A stretch of 64,000 bases of DNA from assembly GCA_003290165.1 (NCBI GenBank), contig QNQO01001168.1, forward strand, positions 186,001 to 250,000, in the 5' to 3' direction. The position numbers and the translations under genes were made by a program. Shown in pieces: positions 57,199 through 64,000 of the stretch (the first letter of the stretch is position 1; each line of letters starts with the position of its first letter). Below the pieces are notes generated by a model. The model had not been told where the DNA came from. It saw only the letters and a list, made by a program, of their open reading frames with translations, and did not search any database. Origin of the DNA: Berberis thunbergii. Its lineage: Eukaryota; Streptophyta; Magnoliopsida; Ranunculales; Berberidaceae.

Positions 57199-57480
57199 GA
57201 TTGCTTGGGTGACTTTTTTTGCGGCGGTCGATAGTACCTTCAACACCTTTCTAGCATCATAGTCATTCTCCTTAGGAATGCTTCTCCTCACCCCAAGACA
57301 AAATGAATGGTCTAATCTTTCTCCGGAGTATGTGTTGCGGATGCATCCCTTTTTTGTGTTACCATTAAAACTCAAAGTGGATTGAGATGTTCTCTGAATC
57401 ATAGGCAAAAAGAGTGTACATGCCCTGCTACCATATTGCGCCTGAGTGTCTTTATTCGTTGGAGAGTTGAAAGATTGTAA
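57199..57480 (-). pseudogene. LINE region upstream of ORF2
   Basis: A frame (57492 down) reads into the endonuclease frame without family similarity I can name; probably the end of ORF1 or the inter-ORF region. It stops at the MITE. Confidence 0.4.
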
Positions 57481-58213
57481 GAGCATCTCCAATTATCCCC
57501 CTAAAATAGTTATGGGTTTTATAGAGAAAATATTTTCTCCAATCATCCCCTATAATAGCTCCACCTCTAACTTCTATATCTCATATAATAATAAAATATT
57601 CTTAATATATAATTTTCTAAATTAAAAACAAATAAAAAATAATAACAAAAGTATCTAAATAATAGTAAATTAAAAATAATTATTAATACTAATTTATATA
57701 ATGATAAATAATAAATTAAAAAAAGTATTAATAGTATAATTAAAAACAAATTAATGCTAATTTAAACAATAGTAATTATTAATTCTAACTTAAATAATGA
57801 TAAAAGTATTAATAATAATTATTAATATTAATTTAAATAATAGTATAATTAAAAAAGTAATTATCTAAATAATGATATAAAATAGTGAAAGATATATTTA
57901 AATAATGATAAATTTTTATTATTAATACTAATTTCTTTAGAAACTCTCAAATTTTTAATTAGTCAAATTTAAATTAAGTTTAAATTAATAATATATATAT
58001 TTAATAATATAATTGAAACTAATATAATTATATTAAGTTGACATTAATAATAGTATGATTAAAATTAAATTGGTATAAAAAAGTTGAAGATGTATTAAAA
58101 TAATAATAAAAAAGTTAAAATAGGGGATATGGTTGAAGTGGTAAAAAAATAGAAGAACTCCTAAATTTAGCTTTTAATTAAAATGAAGATAACTTTTAAC
58201 ATTAGAGATGCTC
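57481..58213. mobile_element. PIF/Tourist-like MITE
   Basis: Ends are GAGCATCTCCAAT and, on the other strand, GAGCATCTCTAAT, flanked by TAA on both sides (57478-57480, 58214-58216). The 3-bp TAA duplication fits PIF/Harbinger. The 733-bp interior is extremely AT-rich with no coding capacity. Confidence 0.8.
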
Positions 58214-58217
58214 TAAA

Positions 58218-58345
58218 CAGGGGCGAAGCTAGGATTGCAGATAAAGGGGGGCAAACAATACATAAATATTTACGAAAATACTAAGAAACTGAGTTTTTAC
58301 AACCATATTTTGCAATCAGGGTGACATGGCGTGATCGTGAAAACA
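58218..58345. mobile_element. hAT-like terminus with decayed MITE half
   Basis: CAGGGGCGAAGCTAGGATT matches the left end of the hAT at 4561, followed by GGGGGGCAA and then sequence like one arm of the MITE at 5186 (TTTTTACAACCATATTTTGC). I could not find the matching right end, so extent is unknown. Confidence 0.5.
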
Positions 58346-59664
58346 ATGATGATTAATTCAACCATACAAACATTATACATGACATGATTAATGCAATTGT
58401 AGCTAACTAATTAAGAGCTTCCATTTTTTACTTGAAGAAAATAGAAGCAGGCAATGAGTAGTAGCAACAGTAACTTGACTGAACTGGATGGATTCAAGTG
58501 AATTTGTCGGACAACAATTTTATTTTTGGAATTCTCCTTCCTCTTCTCCTCCTGCTTTATCTGTCCGTCTGTTTCTTCTTCTTTGAAACTCACTTCTGAA
58601 TCAAGAGCTTCCGAGGATAATACTTACACAACCAACTCACTCTCTTTTGTCTTCTTATTCTTGTTTGTCTTCTTGAAAGGGAAATATATGTGTGTATAGA
58701 GAAAGAGCTTTGTCCTTTTGGGTTAGCTCAGGTGAAGCAGACAAACAACATCTTAACTGAATCGACCTACAACCATCGTGTTTTTTCAACTGCCCCAAAC
58801 CCAAATGATTACTTTTAATTTTGAAAAATCAAAGAGAAAACAAAGTAGATCAGATCCCAACCCCCAAAAATAATCTAATGTGTTAACTAATCTTTTATCA
58901 CTCTTGCAACCATATGTTAATTGAGTCTGAGGTAAGATAATCTTATTTCTTTCTTTTCTTTAATTTTTTTTAACAAAACAAAAGAAAACCAATGATGATG
59001 ACGATGTAAAATTTCATGGACCGATCCCCAATCCAATTAACATTTTTAATATGAATATGATCACATGGGAAGCAAACTCACCATATATGGCACCTCTCTT
59101 CTGATTTCTTTGTTGCTCTTTGCGTGTATAGGGGTTGAATGAATTAAAATAAGTTGATACGAATAGAGAGAAAGATTAAAAAAAAAAGGATGGAAATTAA
59201 AAAATATATATTTAAAAAATAGAGAGATTGAGTGAGATTGGGATTGGTGAAGATGGAGTTTAAAAACAAAAATTTGTTGTTTTAATTTTTAGTGAATTTA
59301 GAAGTCAAAATTTCATAAAAAAAGATAACATGAAATTTAAAAAAAAACAATATAAAATACGAATAATTTAATAAATTTTTTAAAAAACAGATAAGGGAGC
59401 ATCATTAGCTTTAACATGCGTCTTTCCTTCATAACTTCTATCGAAGCGGCGTTGCCAAAAGTGACGGCGAAAACTCTGTTGAAAAAACTAATAGAGAATG
59501 TGACCTGGCAGCTGTCAACGCGACTGGTAGCAGAAAGGAAAAAATTGACTTCATAACGCACGACCGTTAACAGAGTGGTTGATGGTGATTGCATCTTGGT
59601 CGTTATAACGAGCAGAGTGATTACAATTTTCGTTATAACGACCGTTGTTTGATACGACACCAGT
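58346..59664. other. Low-copy or decayed sequence between hAT-like end and MULE
   Basis: No gene family is recognised. A minus-strand frame at 58411-58593 (MSFKEEETDGQIKQEEKRKE with a hydrophobic end) is short and unsupported. 59555-59660 holds CGACCGTTAAC and CGTTATAACG motifs that recur beyond the MULE at 60780-60980. Confidence 0.4.
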
Positions 59665-60770
59665 GGACCCGGGGGGGCTCCTGCGCACGAAGCGCAGCAC
59701 GCGCTCCTGCGCACGAAGCGCAGCACGCGCTCCTGCACACAAATCACAACCGCAGGATTTAATCCGACGGTCAAGATCAATGGACTTAAAAAAAATTATT
59801 TCACAGCGATTTTAAGCTTTCCTTCTTTTTTCTTCTCTCTTGTTCTGTTTTTTTCTTTCCACCTGCTCTTCTTTTGGTGTTGATAGGTTCAGAGGAGGAG
59901 GAAGAAGACTTGAACTGATTCGACTCACCACTTCTGCAACATCTCCTTCTCCTCCTCCTCAACCACTGCCAAAACCCAAAATTTCCCTACTTCTTGGGCT
60001 TCCCTTTTACCCCTTTTGATGGCGGGGAAGAAGAAGCTGGGAGGGAATTGAAGGTGCCCCCGAGGCCGCAAGCCAAGCGGATTGAGAGCATGAGGCAGAG
60101 TGTGAGAAGGGGTGCTGAGTCGGGGTTTTCGATTCAACAGTTCTTTCAGAGGATTGGAAGTGCGAGGCAGAGGATTTTGACGATTCGTGATGAGGCGCCG
60201 ATTGGGGATAATGCGAATGCTACTAATACTGTGCGGAGCAATCAAGGTAACGTGGCTAGTTCTGCAACACAGGTAGCAGCCAATGCCGATGTGGGAACTT
60301 CAAATGCTTCTAAGAGAGTATTGAGGTCAAGTTCGAGAAGAGCGGCGAACCCGCAGAGGGTGTTGGATTCTTGGCTGAGAGGTGAAGGTTCTTCGCAGCC
60401 TTCTTCTAACCTATTGAGTGTTACTAGTTCTGCTGAAACTTTAGCTTTAGCTCAATCATTTTTTCTTGATCAAGCAACAATTTATACAACAATATGAAAA
60501 AACAGAACAATATACAACAATATGCAAAAGTAAATGGTCCACAAAAATGGAGCATGGATGGGTTGAAACAGAGCTGAAACAGACGAAGAAGAAGAGCAGG
60601 TGGAAAGAAAAAACAGAACAAGAGAGAAGAAAAAAGAAGAAAGCTTAAAATCGCTGTGAAATAAATTTTTTTTAAGTCCATTGATATTGACCGTCGGATT
60701 AAATCCTGCGATTGTGATTTGTGCGCAGGAGCGCGTGCTGCGCTTTGTGCGCAGGAGCCCCCCCGGGTCC
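59665..60770 (+). mobile_element. Pack-MULE with 9-bp target duplication
   Basis: A perfect 9-bp duplication GACACCAGT flanks it (59656-59664, 60771-60779). Terminal inverted repeats of about 125 bp begin GGACCCGGGGGGGCTCC and end GGAGCCCCCCCGGGTCC. The left arm has an extra tandem copy of a unit of about 26 bp containing GCGCACGAAGCGCAGCACGC. Long arms and a 9-bp duplication fit the Mutator superfamily. There is no transposase; the interior carries an unidentified open frame with a leader. Confidence 0.9.
59994..60497 (+). pseudogene. Unidentified gene fragment captured by the MULE
   Basis: An open frame of about 160 codons contains RIESMRQSVRRGAESGFSIQ, FFQRIGSARQRILTIRDEAP and a serine-rich end with KRVLRSSSRRAANPQRVL. 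The true start is probably ATGGCGGGG at 60024, which is in a different phase and reaches a stop after ten codons, so there is one frameshift near the start. The pyrimidine-rich sequence before it looks like a 5' leader. I do not recognise the protein. It ends near the right TIR without a natural stop context. Confidence 0.65.
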
Positions 60771-60779
60771 GACACCAGT

Positions 60780-61600
60780 AGACTGGAGGGAGCAGACGGA
60801 CTTCATAATGAACGCCCTCACGACCGTTAACAAAGTGAACAATTGTGACTGCATAACGGTCGTTATAAAGTTTGTTACCAGAGAGGAAGAAGTTTCCTTT
60901 ATAACTGTCGTCGTTACCACCGTCACCAGATTGTAAGGCAGTGACGTCACGACCGTTAACCCAACCTGTACTTGATCTTCATAACAGCCATCCTCCCACC
61001 CATTAACATAAAAAAGGAGGAGCTTCACTAAAGGCAGTGGGTGGGCATCTGCTCAAAGCTCCGGTTTGATCTGCCACCGGTGACAAAGCAGACATTAATA
61101 TTGCTGACGGCGGAATTTTGGGCGATGACTCATCAGATGGTGGAGCATGAACACTTGACGGGTTGAGATCTGGCTTGAGCTGATTGTATTTCTTTTCAAC
61201 AGACCAGTTGATTTGTTTCTGAGTACTCACCCAATCGACTCTTAAAATTGTGCAGTGTATTGCATCTATCGTTGCAAGGGAAGGGGAAGCCCCCTCTGCC
61301 TCATAGCCGGGATTCTGTCCGTGAAATAATTTGTTAATGCCGGAAGAGATCTCACAAACTGTCAACATCGGTTGTATCTGTTGTTACATATCCGAAGACG
61401 ATCTTTGAGTGGTATGTATTGGGTGAAATGGCGAGAGGTTTGTGGGGATCAGTGGTTGAGGGGAGATGGAAAGTGTTTGAGGGGTAAGGCCGTAGGCATT
61501 TGCATGGGCTTGGTGGAGATGGGATCATATCTGATTGCATTTCACCGGAGGAATCCTTTAGTAAATAGAAATAACAATGGTATTTGATTGTTGTGGGTAC
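60780..61600 (-). pseudogene. Possible decayed gene remnant
   Basis: Two minus-strand frames follow each other: 61540-61352 (MQSDMIPSPPSPCKCLRPYP) and 61368-61003 (ending PPSAILMSALSPVADQTGAL). Codon use and the proline-serine composition look gene-like and the GC content is higher than the surroundings, but no family is recognised and the two are in different frames. Confidence 0.3.
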
Positions 61601-61771
61601 TAAGATGGAGAAGCCGGTGTTACGTATTTTAGATCATGAAGAGAGAAGATAGTTGTTGTAGGAATCATAGTATGAAGAGAATTTCATGGTGGATGAAACA
61701 AGGGAAAATGAAAACGTACCATGCGGAAGACCTGCAGAAAACAAACAAGAATAAAGCAGAAAACGGCAAAA

Positions 61772-62151
61772 TAAATAAAATCTCATCTCCTTGAACTTTT
61801 CAGGGACAACAAGTGTTTACCATGGTTCTCTGATGGCCTTCTAGCACATATATGCCATTTTAAGTGCTCAAGTCAATTCATCGTTAAGCTGATATGCACT
61901 AATTCGATCATCATCTAATCTTTTAGGATATCTATTCACCATTAATTTCAGAGACCATGAGTGGATTTAGTGGACGGTTGCACCTAAGTCACAAAATAAG
62001 AAACAAATATACCACTAATCATCCTTCTAGAATCATAAATAAAATCTTATCTCCTTGAACTTTTCAGGGACAAGAAGTGTTTACAGTGGTCCTCTTATGG
62101 CCTTCTAGAGCATGTAAGCCCTTTTTAAGTGCTCAAGTCAATTCATCGTAA
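61772..62151. repeat. Direct repeat pair, about 115 bp each
   Basis: 61772-61890 and 62036-62151 share TCTCCTTGAACTTTTCAGGG, TATGGCCTTCTAG-type and AAGTGCTCAAGTCAATTCAT, 264 bp apart. No coding content. Confidence 0.8.
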
Positions 62152-63270
62152 TAGTAGTTAAGGGAGGTGTATTGTATATGAACTAGTGTAATACCCGTGC
62201 CGTTGGCACTATTGCAGACTATTGTCGAAAGAGACATGCATACAATATGATTATATCCAAAAAAATGTAATTTTTTTGAATAAAGTAATCATCTAAACAT
62301 GTCATAAGTGACTATAATGACAATCAATGTCATGAACAACTAAAAAATCAAAATTTCGCCAGAGTTTCCTCTGTATTTATCAATATTGAAACCTGTCTGA
62401 ACCTGTCATAAAAAATTACAATGGCAATCAATGCCATGAACACCACATAATATCTACCAAACCCCAATACTCAAAAACCATAAAGCTCCAACCTTTAAGC
62501 ACTCTTAAAAAAGAAAAATTTCATCAAACAAATATGGTGCATCCAGTAGTGGAGGCAAGTTACCAGAGGAAACCATTGAAGAAAAATCGATTTTTTCTTA
62601 AGAGAATACATTGAAGAGAAATCCACATTAAAGCTAGGGTCAAGAAAGCAGTATAGAGTTACTTGTTACCTTCAGTGACTCCTTCGTTCCTCCAGATTCT
62701 TGCCAAGTCTGCAAGTGAAAACAGACACTTCAAAGCCTCCACATGTTTCCAAACAAAAGAGCATCAAAATGACTGCGTAATTCATTTTAGCTAAAGATGA
62801 ACTACAATTGTAGGGGTAGGGTAAAAGCAGAATGTTGAAACACAATCAAGTCATTCAGTCTCCACTTGTATTACTGTAACTTGAGTTTCTATATTACTTA
62901 ATATTCCACTTAGATTTTTCTTACTTGATTCTTCCACTTGGAAGCTGCGAGATGAAAAAACTGAAGCTTTGTTCTTCACGATATCTTTAAACTAACTGAT
63001 CCTCCTACGACACTCCTATACTTCAAGTTTAGATTTTCGAAAGCTGGCATTCTCAACTACAAATACTATCAATCATTAAGACATGCAAAGTAACAACCAA
63101 ATCTCCTTAAAAGGGAATACCCTCAAAAGGGACAATCTCCATAGAAGAGGGAGACATGCGAACAACAAATGTGTCATGCATGTCAAGCAATGAATCAATG
63201 AACCATTTGTTTGTCAACTGCAGTGTTTCTAGGTGCATTTGGGGAGCCATTTAACAAATAATGCCAACTG
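62152..63270. other. Unassigned sequence
   Basis: No gene seen. CTAGTGTAATACCCGTGCC at about 62183-62201 resembles a sequence often seen at the edge of plant interspersed repeats, with no partner found. Confidence 0.4.
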
Positions 63271-63420
63271 ATCAGGAAATAAAAAAGCGTACGCCTCGAG
63301 GCTTACACCTCGAAACGCCTTCAATTGGCACCTCAACTCGTACGTGCAGAGGCGATTTCTGTGCGCCCCGCCTCGACTCGCGCCAAAAGGCGTACGCCTC
63401 AATCGCCTAAAGGCGAGATC
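63271..63420. repeat. Cluster of GCGTACGCCTC / AGGCG motifs
   Basis: GCGTACGCCTC occurs at 63287 and, as GGCGTACGCCTC, at 63388, with many CGCCT and AGGCG pieces in both orientations between them. A related GCGCAAGGCATGCGCC lies at 53889. It is likely part of a repeated element with self-complementary sequence. Confidence 0.5.
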
Positions 63421-64000
63421 TAAGAAATTATTTTAAAATTTGGCAAATCAATATGCTTTAAACATTTTAAATGTATCATAGCATGATATCTAAGAAAAAA
63501 ATTATTAACATGAGTTGTTTATGAACATAACCCTTGAATCTACACCTTATCAAAGCAAAAAAAGTAGATATTATGATTAAACAACACAACCACACATTTG
63601 AGATGAAAATGCAATAGTTTCCCTTCGCGTAGACTTCTAATTCAACAAAGGCAAGGCAACATCTTTATAAGAAATTAATTTAATATGGAATGAACAACTT
63701 AAAGAGATTCATATGCTTCTAATAAATATATAGATTAATGGGTGTTGGTCGTGAAGTTAGCTTCATATGCTTCTGATAATGAAGTTAGCTTAATCAAGCT
63801 TTCAAATGGTTAAAAGAATGTATAGTTTGCTTTTATTAGAGAACTTGAAGCTATACTATGTAGCCCTTGTCAAAAACTTAAGTTCTAGAGCTTCAAAGGG
63901 TCATTCTCAATTCAGCTATGAATGGAATAAAAAACATAAGTTTTAAAGCTTCAAAGGGTCATTCTCAATTAGAATATTTATCTTACTGAGGAGGTGTGAC
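63421..64000. repeat. AT-rich sequence with short direct repeats
   Basis: AGCTTCATATGCTTCT occurs at about 63705 and 63759, and AGCTTCAAAGGGTCATTCTC at 63890 and 63948 (about 60 bp apart). No coding similarity. Confidence 0.6.

Larger units (their letters stand above)
41759..57480 (-). mobile_element. L1-type LINE, split by the CACTA element
   Basis: The minus-strand LINE occupies 41759-43584 and 55022-57480. Its 3' end is a nine-base poly-A (poly-T at 41759-41767 on the plus strand) after TTTTAACC, as in many plant L1s. Removing 43585-55021 and one AGT joins ARNFWWNET to SDSKVKHMCTWDCITK, a normal LINE sequence after the RT domain. The 5' end is truncated or interrupted at 57480 by a MITE. 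Length without the insertion is about 4.3 kb. Confidence 0.88.

Noticed and set aside
59337..59780. 147-codon minus-strand frame
   Set aside because: It crosses the left border and TIR of the MULE, so it is not a natural gene.
1..64000. tRNA or rRNA genes
   Set aside because: No cloverleaf-like or rRNA sequence was recognised; the tRNA-Met-like match at 1289 and 6531 is only the primer site complement.

Overview
The window is plant nuclear DNA from a eudicot, built almost entirely of transposable elements inserted into one another. The evidence is copia elements primed by initiator tRNA-Met, Tat-type gypsy elements with an extra antisense ORF, hAT, PIF/Harbinger, CACTA and Mutator-like DNA elements, an L1-type LINE, and fragments of plant genes (SCPL51-like carboxypeptidase, BOR-type borate transporter, TGA and AREB bZIP factors) that keep plant introns. 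I see no intact host gene, no tRNA or rRNA gene and no CRISPR. Species cannot be decided from this.

Layout. 1-8696 holds two minus-strand copia elements: C1 runs off the left edge and is inserted in the RNase H of C2. C2 is itself split by a hAT element (4561-5717, 8-bp target duplication, containing a small MITE) and by a gene-carrying PIF-like element in its 5' LTR (6585-8423, AREB3-like bZIP fragment). 9326-26706 is one gypsy/Tat element T1 (minus strand; LTRs 9326-9994 and 26057-26706; imperfect 5-bp target duplication), broken by two hAT elements and by a second Tat element T2 (plus strand, 16501 to about 24620) whose 3' LTR is lost. 26963-36868 is a third Tat element T3, with both LTRs, gag, protease and antisense ORF but no recognisable RT, RNase H or integrase, and with a tandem array in its interior.

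38282-41268 is a short plus-strand copia C3 with both LTRs and gag-protease deleted. A minus-strand LINE (41759-43584 and 55022-57480) is split by an 11.4-kb CACTA element (43585-55021). That CACTA carries no recognisable transposase but holds exon-intron fragments of at least seven recognisable host genes plus one unidentified exon, all on the plus strand. 57481-58213 is a PIF/Tourist MITE, 58218 starts a hAT-like terminus, and 59665-60770 is a Mutator-like element with a 9-bp target duplication and an unidentified captured ORF. 61-64 kb holds decayed low-copy sequence and short direct repeats.

Nothing here forms a working pathway. The main interest is gene capture by three different DNA transposon classes within 55 kb, three antisense-ORF Tat elements in tandem or nested, and enough target duplications to order the insertions.
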